Assembly (NCBI GenBank): GCA_910585535.1
Contig: CAJUFK010000015.1
Location: 1 to 44,052 of the forward strand
Direction: 5' to 3'
DNA from: an uncultured Angelakisella sp.
GTDB taxonomy: Bacteria > Bacillota > Clostridia > Oscillospirales > Ruminococcaceae
Length of the DNA: 44,052 bases
Below are positions 22,573 to 29,483 of the stretch, one piece after another. Within the stretch, counting starts at the first letter, position 1. Each line of letters opens with the position of its first letter. A program made the translations under genes and the position numbers. The notes under the pieces are model-generated. The model had not been told where the DNA came from. It saw only the letters and a list, made by a program, of their open reading frames with translations, and did not search any database.

Positions 22573-23415
22573 ATGGGATTCTTTAAGCGATTCAAAAAGG
22601 ACCGCTCGGTCCAGCCCGGCCTTCCGCCCCCGCCGCCGGTGGAGGCAGATACCGCCGCCAAGCTTCTGTACACCCGCCGGGAGATCGCCCCGGAGGAACT
22701 GAAAGAAGCCGTTACCGGCCGCTTCGGACCGGAATCCCTCCAGAACCTGGACGCCAGCCACCCCGCCGTCACCTCCTTCCTAGTGCGGATTCAGGGGCTG
22801 GAGTTCTGGTGCGCCCATATGGCCCTGCCTCTGCCCCCGGAGGAAGGGGACCTTGCCGAGATGCTGAAATACAGCCGCTTTGTCACCTCGGAGGAGGGAA
22901 AGGCCCTGGAGAACCAGGCCTCCTTCCTTCTGGTGGTCCAAAAGGGAGGCGGGACCGATCTGGCCGGAAAGCGCCGGGCCTGTATCCTTCACAGCCGCCT
23001 TTGCGGGGCGCTGATGGAGCTTCCGGGGGCGGCGGGGTATCTTCTCAATGAGGCCAGCCTGCTGCTGGGGCCCCGGTATTTCCTTCACCACGCCGGGATC
23101 CTGGAGCGGGAATGGCAGGATCCCCAATACTTCCCCGCCCCCCTGTGGGTGCATCTCTACCAGGGGAGGGAAGAAGAAGCCCCAATCATCGGGACCCTGG
23201 GCCTGGGGCAGTTCGGCTTTCTGGAACTTTTCTTCTACAAACCCAGGGAGGACTGGCCGGAGGTCTTTGAGAAGCTGTACCTCATGTCCATCTTCCAGAT
23301 CACCGGGAAGGAACTGTACCAGGACAAGGAGACCATCGCCTTTGACCCGGAAAATCCGGACAGGGACGCCGTCTTTAAGCAAAGCGGCCAGCGGCTCGCC
23401 ATTATCGGAGGTTGA
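22573..23415 (+). CDS. DUF4261-like cytosolic protein
   Basis: This 280-residue soluble protein has a basic N-terminus and Pro-rich linker (GLPPPPPVEA), a central domain (about 60-180), and a C-terminal half that resembles DUF4261: PLWVHLYQGREEEAPIIGTL, then GQFGFLELFFYKPREDW and the ending GKELYQDKETIAF. The function of that family is unknown; members occur near polymorphic-toxin and housekeeping loci. The ATG follows GTGGAGGG, and it ends two bases before the tag start codon, so the two are likely co-transcribed. The DUF assignment rests on memory of the pattern. Confidence 0.65.
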   Translation: MGFFKRFKKDRSVQPGLPPPPPVEADTAAKLLYTRREIAPEELKEAVTGRFGPESLQNLDASHPAVTSFLVRIQGLEFWCAHMALPLPPEEGDLAEMLKYSRFVTSEEGKALENQASFLLVVQKGGGTDLAGKRRACILHSRLCGALMELPGAAGYLLNEASLLLGPRYFLHHAGILEREWQDPQYFPAPLWVHLYQGREEEAPIIGTLGLGQFGFLELFFYKPREDWPEVFEKLYLMSIFQITGKELYQDKETIAFDPENPDRDAVFKQSGQRLAIIGG

Positions 23416-23417
23416 CG

Positions 23418-23969
23418 ATGGAGAAAAAACGGTGCGGCTGGTGCGACCTTGGAAACCCCCTCTACGTCCGGTACCACGACGAGGAGTGGGGCGTGCCCTG
23501 CCACGACGACCAGCGGCTTTTTGAGCTGCTGCTGCTGGAGACCTTCCAGGCGGGGCTGTCCTGGGCCACCATCCTGAATAAGCGGGAGAATTTCCGCAGG
23601 GCCCTGGACGGCTTCGACCCGGTGAAGCTGGCGGATTACGGGGAGGAAAAGCTGACGGCCCTCATGGCCGACCCCGGCATCGTCCGCAACCGGAAAAAGC
23701 TGGAGGCCGCAAGAACCAACGCCAAGGTGTTTTTGATGATCCAAGAGGAGCAGGGCTCCTTTGACCGGTACCTTTGGGGGTTTACCGGCGGGGTCCCGGT
23801 GGTGGACGACAGCATCCCGCCCCTGCCGCTCTCCAAAGAGGTCTCCAGGGACCTGAAACGCCGGGGGATGAGGTTTGTGGGGGAGACCACCGTTCACGCC
23901 TTTTTACAGGCGGCGGGGGTTATCAACGCCCACGAGGCGGGATGTTTCCGAAGGGGGGAGAGGAAATGA
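23418..23969 (+). CDS. tag: DNA-3-methyladenine glycosylase I
   Basis: This 183-residue base-excision repair enzyme removes N3-methyladenine from DNA. It matches Tag throughout: RCGWC near the N-terminus, NPLYVRYHDEEWGVP, LFELLLLETFQAGLSWATIL, GIVRNRKKLEA and RRGMRFVGETTVHAFLQA. The expected zinc ligands are present (Cys6, His20, His172, Cys176), as is the base-pocket Glu in LETFQAGLSW. The ATG at 23418 has GGAGG upstream, and an in-frame TTG at 23412 is less likely. Its stop overlaps the next start (ATGA). It adds to the DNA-damage functions of the window (lexA), but no LexA box was seen before it. Confidence 0.95.
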   Translation: MEKKRCGWCDLGNPLYVRYHDEEWGVPCHDDQRLFELLLLETFQAGLSWATILNKRENFRRALDGFDPVKLADYGEEKLTALMADPGIVRNRKKLEAARTNAKVFLMIQEEQGSFDRYLWGFTGGVPVVDDSIPPLPLSKEVSRDLKRRGMRFVGETTVHAFLQAAGVINAHEAGCFRRGERK

Positions 23970-24502
23970 AGAGGTGTGTGCCCGCTGCGTCCGGCCGGGT
24001 CTGCGCGGTCCTGGTCATTGCCGCCTGCGGGGCCGGATCGGCTTTCTTCCTCCGGATGCTGTTTTCGGAGGAGGGGTTCCAGCCGCCCCTCCTTTTTATG
24101 GGGATTGCTCTGGCCGGTGTTGCTGCCCACCTTCTTTGGAGTATGGTATCTAAGGGGAACTGGGGATTTTTCTACAACGAGGAGAGGATTGTTTTTGTTC
24201 TTTCCCGGAAGGACCGGCGGGAGTATTGCTGGAAGGAGCTGCCGGAAGCCGGGGTCACATTTCTGTATCCCACTGCCTTTTGCCCCAACGGGACCTTCTT
24301 TTTTTCGGGCAAGAGGAAGGGCTGGCAGATGGTAGTCACCCCCCAAATGACCGGGTACAAGGAGTTCCTCGCCATGATTCAGAGGAAGGGGGTTCCCGCC
24401 CCCGGGGCCATCCCCCTTGGGACCAGGGAGCCCAACGTCGAGGAGGTCTTTCGTACCGTCTTTGGTGGGGAATTTGGCGGGAAGGACAAGGGACAGAAGT
24501 AA
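23966..24502 (+). CDS. Two-helix membrane protein, coupled to tag
   Basis: This 178-residue protein has two membrane helices (about 10-30, VCAVLVIAACGAGSAFFLRM; and 40-60, LLFMGIALAGVAAHLLWSMV) followed by a cytosolic beta-rich domain (about 65-150). The pattern of that domain, FFYNEERIVFVLSRKDRREYCWKEL and TFFFSGKRKGWQMVV, resembles small PH-like (YcxB/bPH) domains. The family is not firmly recognised. The ATG overlaps the tag stop as ATGA, so it is translated with tag. A perfect 8-bp hairpin (24524-24547) follows it. Confidence 0.68.
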   Translation: MKRCVPAASGRVCAVLVIAACGAGSAFFLRMLFSEEGFQPPLLFMGIALAGVAAHLLWSMVSKGNWGFFYNEERIVFVLSRKDRREYCWKELPEAGVTFLYPTAFCPNGTFFFSGKRKGWQMVVTPQMTGYKEFLAMIQRKGVPAPGAIPLGTREPNVEEVFRTVFGGEFGGKDKGQK

Positions 24503-24523
24503 GAAGCCGTACCAATAGCCGCT

Positions 24524-24547
24524 GTACGCAACCTGTCATTTGCGTAC
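24524..24547. terminator. Hairpin after the membrane-protein gene
   Basis: GTACGCAA (24524-24531) and TTGCGTAC (24540-24547) form a perfect 8-bp stem with an 8-base loop. There is no T-run, so it may be a weak terminator or a binding site. Confidence 0.4.
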
Positions 24548-24563
24548 TTCAGCCAAATCTCTC

Positions 24564-24593
24564 TTTACATAGGCTGTTAAAATGTGATATGAT
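24564..24593 (+). promoter_or_regulatory. Promoter of the 49-residue ORF
   Basis: -35 TTTACA (24564-24569), 18 bp, -10 TATGAT (24588-24593). It shares TTTACAT and GTGATAT blocks with the next promoter (24824-24852). Confidence 0.6.
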
Positions 24594-24634
24594 AAGAATG
24601 AAGAGGGGCAAGATGGAAAAAGGAGGTTGCCAAT

Positions 24635-24784
24635 ATGCCAACAGATAGAGAATTGAACGAGATCAAGAAGGCCATGGCCTACGACCTCATTGATATTATT
24701 GAATCCGCCCAAGACAAAGAGAATTATTCCCCGGAGGAGATCAAAGCGCTGATAAAGGCGTATATTACCGGTGTCACGAAATAA
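24635..24784 (+). CDS. Small helical protein of 49 residues
   Basis: This short gene encodes 49 residues, beginning MPTDRELNEIKKAMAYDLID and ending ALIKAYITGVTK. It is acidic and helical, with a YSPEEIKALI helix start in the middle, and could fold as a helical hairpin. The support for it is an excellent ribosome site (AAAAAGGAGG) seven bases before the ATG and a promoter with 18-bp spacing. I do not recognise the family. It could be a small regulator, an antitoxin-like peptide or a sporulation peptide. Confidence 0.65.
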   Translation: MPTDRELNEIKKAMAYDLIDIIESAQDKENYSPEEIKALIKAYITGVTK

Positions 24785-24823
24785 TGCCGGCTTGGACAGG
24801 TGCCTTTCTTTACAAATTATTCG

Positions 24824-24852
24824 TTTACATCCCCTCAGAAGTGTGATATACT
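24824..24852 (+). promoter_or_regulatory. Promoter of the 96-residue protein gene
   Basis: -35 TTTACA (24824-24829), 17 bp, -10 TATACT (24847-24852). The TTTACAT...GTGATAT core is shared with 24564-24593. Confidence 0.72.
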
Positions 24853-24896
24853 AATTTAGTTGACAATCATCACCTAAAATAAAGGAGGCCCGTCCT

Positions 24897-25187
24897 ATGG
24901 CAGAAAGCAAGATGCCCCTGTACAAGGGGAAGCCCCTGGTGCGAAGCGGCAACACCGTTTATTACGGGCACCCGGCGGAAAAGTACGTGGCGATGCTTCA
25001 GATCTTGGGCACCAGCGGCGAGGTGGCCGGCGTGCCCATCTCCGACCGGGTGTTGGTGCAGATCCTTTCCACCGACGAAAGCCTGCCCCCCATGAAGCGG
25101 ATCATCAAAAAGGCGGAAAAGAAGGGCATCTACCAGGCGCTGAACATCGCCAGCATTTGGCTGGATAGAAGCCTCAAGGAAGCGTAA
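24897..25187 (+). CDS. Conserved small protein of unknown function
   Basis: This 96-residue protein has the core PLYKGKPLVRSGNTVYYG, then YVAMLQILGT and a helical end, IYQALNIASIWLDRSL. I recall similar short proteins in many Clostridia with the same PLYKGxPLVR...YYG pattern, but no function is known to me. It is a soluble, mixed alpha/beta protein with many lysines. The ATG has AAAGGAGG upstream, with its own promoter and a strong terminator, so it is a monocistronic unit. Its promoter resembles that of the 49-residue ORF upstream. Confidence 0.8.
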   Translation: MAESKMPLYKGKPLVRSGNTVYYGHPAEKYVAMLQILGTSGEVAGVPISDRVLVQILSTDESLPPMKRIIKKAEKKGIYQALNIASIWLDRSLKEA

Positions 25188-25205
25188 GCTTCGCCCCTCC
25201 ACAAG

Positions 25206-25240
25206 AAAAAGCACCCGGCTTGCGCCAGGTGCTTTTTGTT
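25206..25240. terminator. Bidirectional terminator
   Basis: AGCACCCGG (25210-25218) pairs with CCAGGTGCT with one mismatch; A-rich and T-rich flanks on the two sides allow it to serve the plus-strand gene ending at 25187 and the minus-strand TPR gene ending at 25239. Confidence 0.85.
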
Positions 25241-26240
25241 ATCCCTTCCAAACAGGGGGAGGGGGGACCGGCTGGCCGGAAGCACAGTCGATATACTTGG
25301 CGCCGGTTTCCGGATTCTGGAAAACACCCCTGGCCCTTCCGTCCAGGTTTACCAGATATTCCGCCAGGAAGTAGGTCTGGTAGGTGGTGTAGGTGGCAAA
25401 TTGCTTCTTGTCCATCCAGCTTCGGAGGCCGGAGATCCACTTGGGGTCCAGGTGGGAGAAGGCGGCCTCGTTGATGGGGAAGCGGAGGACGAACTCCGTT
25501 TCCCCGGACCGGATAACAGCGCGGAGGAAGCCCTCCGGGTCCTCCAGACCCCAGGAGACAGGGCGGAGGAGGGCCTTGTTTTGCTCCAGGCCCTCCGGAT
25601 CCAACAGAATGCCCGCGGTGTTCCACAGCTTTTGCAGGGCGTCTCTGCGGTCGCTTTCGTCCTCGAACTGCTGGGCCTGAAGGTCCTGGTCGTACTGGGG
25701 ATCGATGAAGTGGTTTTCCATCTCCGGCAGGGTGCGGCCCTCCTGGATCTCCCGGCGGAGGGTAAGAAATTCGTGATCCCCCGGGACCAGGGCAAGCCCC
25801 TGATCCGCCGCCGCCAGGGCTCCGGCCCGATCCCCGAAGTGGGCCCGAAGCTTCCCAAGCTGGAGCCAGTTCCAGGGGTAGCCGGGCTCCTCCTGGATCC
25901 CCTGCTGGTGGTACTCCAGGGCTCTTTGGGGTTCCCCGCAGTAAAGGAGAGACACGGCATAGCGGTAGTACCAGCTTCCGCAGCCCCGGGCGTTTTTCTC
26001 CGAGGCGGGCATCCATTGGGCGGTTTTCCAGTAGAGGGGATACCCGCCCAGATTGTTCCAGGCATAGGAGTACCAAAGGGCGATGTCCAGGTCCTCCCTG
26101 ACCTCATCCCGGGTGAAACGGCCCTCCTGGACGCCCTTGGCGATGAGATCGTCCAGGCAGCGGACCATGGCCCCAAAATAACCGCAGCTTTGGCCGGTGA
26201 ACTCCTCCAGCCGCTGGATTTCATCCTGTGTTAAGATCAT
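25239..26240 (-). CDS. TPR-repeat protein of unknown function
   Basis: This 333-residue cytosolic protein has two clear tetratricopeptide repeats at about 85-165: GSWYYRYAVSLLYCGEPQRALEYHQ and YPWNWLQLGKLRAHFGDRAGALAAADQGL. The N-terminal part (1-80) is a helical domain beginning with LTQDEIQRLEEFTGQ. The C-terminal part (about 175-333) is a separate alpha/beta domain ending in Pro-rich GQPVPPPPVWKG. TPR proteins of this sort are scaffolds. Its ATG follows AGGAGG, ten bases after the aminotransferase stop codon, so the two form an operon. The function is unknown. Confidence 0.75.
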   Translation of the reverse strand: MILTQDEIQRLEEFTGQSCGYFGAMVRCLDDLIAKGVQEGRFTRDEVREDLDIALWYSYAWNNLGGYPLYWKTAQWMPASEKNARGCGSWYYRYAVSLLYCGEPQRALEYHQQGIQEEPGYPWNWLQLGKLRAHFGDRAGALAAADQGLALVPGDHEFLTLRREIQEGRTLPEMENHFIDPQYDQDLQAQQFEDESDRRDALQKLWNTAGILLDPEGLEQNKALLRPVSWGLEDPEGFLRAVIRSGETEFVLRFPINEAAFSHLDPKWISGLRSWMDKKQFATYTTYQTYFLAEYLVNLDGRARGVFQNPETGAKYIDCASGQPVPPPPVWKG

Positions 26241-26250
26241 AGCGTCCTCC

Positions 26251-27537
26251 TTAAATGCTGGTGGTGAGCAGATACTCCACGGTGGCCATCTTCACCGCCA
26301 GGCAGAAGAGCCGGGCGGCCTGCTCCAGTTCCTCCAGGGTGGGGTAGGAGGGGGCCAGGCGGATGTTGCTGTTTTTGGGGTCGATGCCGTAGGGGAAGGC
26401 GGCTCCGGCGGCGGTAAGGGTTACCCCGGCCTCCTTGCAGAGGGCGACGGTCCGTTTGGCGCAGCCGGGCAGAGTCTGGAAGGAGATAAAGTATCCCCCC
26501 CGGGGCTTGGTCCACTGGGCGATGTCCAGCGATCCCAGTTCCTCCTCCAGGATCTCCTCCACCAACTCAAACTTGGGCCGGAGGATGGCGGCGTGCTTCT
26601 TCATGTGGGCCTTCATATTCTGGTAATTGCCGAAGAAGCGAACGTGCATCAGCTGGCTGATTTTGTCGTAGCTGATGGTCTGGTTGGTCAGCTGGCGCAT
26701 CATAAAGGCGATGTTTCGCTTCGAGGCCGCCACCGCCGCCAGACCTGCTCCGGCAAAGGAGATCTTGGAGGTGGAGCCAAAGATAAAGGCCATGTCCTCC
26801 TTCCCCTGGTCCTTGAGGAGGGCGAAGAGATCCAGCAGGGTGTCCCCCTCGTCGTAAAGGTCGTGGATGGTGTAGGCGTTGTCCCAGAAGATCCGGAAGT
26901 CCGGGGCAGCGGGGGAGAGGCGGGCGAAGCGGCGCACCACCCGGTTGGAGTAGGTGACGCCGGTGGGGTTGGAGTATTTGGGGACGCACCAAATGCCCTT
27001 TACCGAAGGGTCCTTGATCTGCTCCTCCACCTGGTCCATGTCGGGGCCCTCGGCAGTCATGTCCACATTTATCATCTTAAAGCCGAAGTGCTGGGTAATG
27101 GCGAAGTGGCGGTCATACCCCGGCACCGGGCAGAGGAACTTGATCTCCGGCTCCTTGCACCAGGGCTTATCCGAGCCGTACACCCCGTAGAGGAGGGCCC
27201 GGGTCATGCAGTCGTACATCATATTCAGGCTGGAGTTGCCCCCCACGATGATCTCCTCCTGGTCCACCTGGAGCATATCCGCCAGGAGCTTCCGGACCTC
27301 GGGGATGCCCTCCAAAAGGCCGTAGTTGCGGCAGTCCACGCCACTTTCCGATACCGCCCCCAGGCTGCTGCTGATGGTATCCAGCATCCCCTGGCAGAGG
27401 TCCAGCTGATCGGTGTTTGGCTTTCCCCGGGACATATCCAGGCGGAGTCCCTTCTCCTGCCATCCTTTGTACTCGGTCTGCAGTTCCCGCAGCATGGCCT
27501 CCAGCTGGGGGATCTTTTTCTCCCGTAACGCACCCAT
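26251..27537 (-). CDS. PLP-dependent class I/II aminotransferase
   Basis: This 428-residue fold-type I aminotransferase has the PLP Schiff-base Lys258 in FIFGSTSKISFAGAG, the Asn-Pro-x-Gly turn YSNPTGV (Asn190), the PLP N1-binding Asp in IFWDNAYTIHDLYDE (Asp219), and the final substrate Arg in SNIRLAPSYP. Length and motifs match the group of putative aspartate-type or MocR-like aminotransferases of Clostridia and Actinobacteria (the C-terminal KNSNIRLAPSYPTLEEL is diagnostic). The amino donor is probably aspartate or glutamate, by family only. The ATG has GGGAGGCGG upstream. It leads an operon with the TPR protein and has its own promoter. Confidence 0.88.
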   Translation of the reverse strand: MGALREKKIPQLEAMLRELQTEYKGWQEKGLRLDMSRGKPNTDQLDLCQGMLDTISSSLGAVSESGVDCRNYGLLEGIPEVRKLLADMLQVDQEEIIVGGNSSLNMMYDCMTRALLYGVYGSDKPWCKEPEIKFLCPVPGYDRHFAITQHFGFKMINVDMTAEGPDMDQVEEQIKDPSVKGIWCVPKYSNPTGVTYSNRVVRRFARLSPAAPDFRIFWDNAYTIHDLYDEGDTLLDLFALLKDQGKEDMAFIFGSTSKISFAGAGLAAVAASKRNIAFMMRQLTNQTISYDKISQLMHVRFFGNYQNMKAHMKKHAAILRPKFELVEEILEEELGSLDIAQWTKPRGGYFISFQTLPGCAKRTVALCKEAGVTLTAAGAAFPYGIDPKNSNIRLAPSYPTLEELEQAARLFCLAVKMATVEYLLTTSI

Positions 27538-27571
27538 ATGACGCCGCCTCCCATTACAACATTACCAGCTT

Positions 27572-27600
27572 ATTGTAGAGGATTTCCCCGCTGTTTGCAA
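27572..27600 (-). promoter_or_regulatory. Aminotransferase promoter
   Basis: Minus strand -35 TTGCAA (plus 27600-27595), 17 bp, -10 TACAAT (plus 27577-27572). The stretch 27601-27711 to the next gene has a GTTCC...GGAAC inverted repeat and no confident terminator. Confidence 0.72.
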
Positions 27601-27711
27601 GTCAATTTTTGCGTTCCTGCAAAATTTTCGCTTTTTGTTGGAACAGCAGGGATTTCCGGCGGGATTTTGTTTTTTCTGACAAGGAGAAATTGCAGCGGCG
27701 GGGCCCTGCCC

Positions 27712-28296
27712 TTAGCGGATCAGCCCCACCGCAAAGATGGCAAGGAAACAGGCCCAGGAGAGCCGCAGCCCGCGTGTGGAGATAAGCCACCCGCACCCGG
27801 CGATGCCCAGCAGGCAGAGAACGGTCATCAGGGCCCGGTGGACCCGGGCCCCCCGGTCCCATCCCAGGAGAAGGACCAGGAGATCTTCCAGGGCCTGGGC
27901 CCCGTCCAGGCCGGGGACAGGGAGAAGGTTCACCAGCCCCAGGGCGGCGTTTACCGCAGAGAGGCGCAAGGAAGCCATCCCCCCGCCGGTTCGGGCCAGG
28001 AGAAAGGCGGCCAGAAGGTTGGCAGTTCCCCCCGCCAGGTTGAGAAGGAGGCTCTGTTCCGGGGCGGGCCGGCAGCCGGGTCTTAGCTCCAGGATAAGTC
28101 CCGTAGCTCCAAGGCGGATTTTTCCCAAGGGAAGCCGGGCCAAAAGCATATAGAGGAGGTGTCCCCCTTCGTGGATGGCCACCGAGAGGAGCATCAGGCC
28201 GGAGAGGCCGGACCGGTCGGCGGTGAGGAGAAGGGTGGCCCCGCAGAAGAACCAGAAGCTAAGGGTCACTTCCACCCCCCGGCAGGAGAAGGTCAC
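27712..28296 (-). CDS. SpoIVFB-like site-2 protease (M50)
   Basis: This 194-residue polytopic membrane protease has the metal motif HEGGH (His42-His46, the HExxH form) in a helix (LMLLSVAIHEGGHLLYMLLA) and the second motif NLLPVPGLDG, with Asp131 as third ligand, in a later helix. It has about six helices. This fits the SpoIVFB group, which in Bacillus cleaves pro-sigma-K in the mother-cell membrane facing the forespore. GTG at 28296 overlaps the upstream M23 stop as GTGA, with no SD, so translation is coupled. The position directly behind an M23 gene copies the spoIVFA-spoIVFB order. Confidence 0.88.
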   Translation of the reverse strand: MTFSCRGVEVTLSFWFFCGATLLLTADRSGLSGLMLLSVAIHEGGHLLYMLLARLPLGKIRLGATGLILELRPGCRPAPEQSLLLNLAGGTANLLAAFLLARTGGGMASLRLSAVNAALGLVNLLPVPGLDGAQALEDLLVLLLGWDRGARVHRALMTVLCLLGIAGCGWLISTRGLRLSWACFLAIFAVGLIR

Positions 28297-29108
28297 AGGT
28301 CAAAGAGGCAGAGGGGCTGGATAAGGTCCCCGTCCACCCTGGCCTCAAAGTGGAGGTGGGGTCCGGTGACCATGCCGGTGCTGCCCACCTCGGCAATGCG
28401 TGCCCCGGCTTGAAGCCGCTGGCCTTCCCGAGCCAGGATCAGGCTGCAATGGCAGTAGGTAGTGGTGAGCCCTCCGCCGTGGTCCATAGTAAGAAAATTG
28501 CCGTAGATCTCCGATTGTCCCACCTGGGCCACCCGGCCCGGATAGGCGGCGTAGATGTCAGCGCCCTCCGGGGCGGCGATGTCCAGGCCGGTGTGAAAGT
28601 CCCAGTCCTCCAACACCGGATGCTCCCGAGGACCAAAAGGGGAGGTCACCGTCCCGTAAACCGGGTACCGGGCCGGGGCGGAGACCAGTACCTCCCCTTG
28701 GTACAGGTTCTCCGGGACGTAGGGGCTCCGCCCCCCCATCCCCTGGGTTTCCTGGGGAGGATCCTTGGGCTCCTGGACGATCTGCCCCATTACGGTTTTT
28801 TCCAACTCCCGGAGGAGATCCGGAAAGGCGATGGGCTCCCCGAAAGCTCCCACCTCCACCGCGTCCGCCCCTGCCCGGCCCATCACCGAACGGTAATAGC
28901 TGCCCAAGCGGTGGTACCGTTCCCCGTCCACAAATTGGAGGGTAAAGGCCCCGGCCAGGACAAGGAGGGAAAGGAAGATCTGGAGGGCGGTAAAGGCGGT
29001 GACGTTCTCCAGGAAGGTGAGGGGACGCTCCTCCTCCCGCCGCCGGTTCCTTGCCGGGGAACGGCTCCCCCGGTGTACTGTCATGGATCTGTAATACAAA
29101 ACCCCCAC
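28293..29108 (-). CDS. M23/LytM-domain membrane protein (SpoIVFA/SpoIIQ-like)
   Basis: This 271-residue protein has a basic N-terminus, one membrane helix (about 38-60) and a C-terminal LytM/M23 domain (about 145-268): SPFGPREHP, FHTGLDIAAP and HLHFEARVDG. By eye it keeps the zinc ligands (His172, Asp176, His253) and the catalytic histidines (His220 in YCHCS and His251). Bacillus SpoIVFA and SpoIIQ have degenerate LytM domains, so intact residues are notable. It precedes a SpoIVFB-like protease with a 4-nt overlap and so is probably its SpoIVFA-type partner. The start is uncertain: GTG 29108 has AGGGAAAGGG upstream, and ATG 29084 is the alternative. Confidence 0.85.
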   Translation of the reverse strand: MGVLYYRSMTVHRGSRSPARNRRREEERPLTFLENVTAFTALQIFLSLLVLAGAFTLQFVDGERYHRLGSYYRSVMGRAGADAVEVGAFGEPIAFPDLLRELEKTVMGQIVQEPKDPPQETQGMGGRSPYVPENLYQGEVLVSAPARYPVYGTVTSPFGPREHPVLEDWDFHTGLDIAAPEGADIYAAYPGRVAQVGQSEIYGNFLTMDHGGGLTTTYCHCSLILAREGQRLQAGARIAEVGSTGMVTGPHLHFEARVDGDLIQPLCLFDL

Positions 29109-29214
29109 CCCTTTCCCTATATCCTATGAAAAAGTGGGACAAGAAATGCCGCCCCGGGGTGCGTGGGGAGGAAAGCCGACGAAGGATCCAGGTGGGGGCC
29201 TGATTTTAGACAGC

Positions 29215-29250
29215 AACAAGGAGAGGATGACGGATCACCCTCTCCTTGTT
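29215..29250 (-). terminator. Terminator of the envelope operon
   Basis: AACAAGGAGAGG (29215-29226) pairs perfectly with CCTCTCCTTGTT (29239-29250). It lies just past the end of the 75-residue Cys protein gene on the minus strand; the T-run there is weak. Confidence 0.7.
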
Positions 29251-29255
29251 ACAGC

Positions 29256-29483
29256 TTATTCCTCGTATTTTTCAAACTGCAAGCCGTGGTCGCCAGGGAA
29301 CGGCTTGTTGTGGATAACATTTGGCGCAGTCAATTCCGTTGGGATCCCATCGGGAAAGGCGGCGCAGCGAACCTTTCCCCCAATCATCCCGCGAAAATGG
29401 GAACACTGAAAACAGGCCGGCACATAGTTCCCGCTAAACCACCAGCGCGGGTGGCTGTGGGGCTGCTGAAAACGGTGGTCCAT
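29256..29483 (-). CDS. Small Cys-containing conserved-looking protein
   Basis: This 75-residue protein contains CFQCSHFRGMIGGKVRCAAFP, then GIPTELTAP and the ending PFPGDHGLQFEKYEE. I recall a family of short proteins with C-x2-C ... CxAFPxGIP ... PGDxGxxFE, with unknown role, and the match looks real. The three cysteines may bind metal. Its ATG overlaps the stop of the giant amidase as TGATG with no ribosome site, so it is made by translational coupling. It is the last gene before the operon terminator. Confidence 0.72.
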   Translation of the reverse strand: MDHRFQQPHSHPRWWFSGNYVPACFQCSHFRGMIGGKVRCAAFPDGIPTELTAPNVIHNKPFPGDHGLQFEKYEE

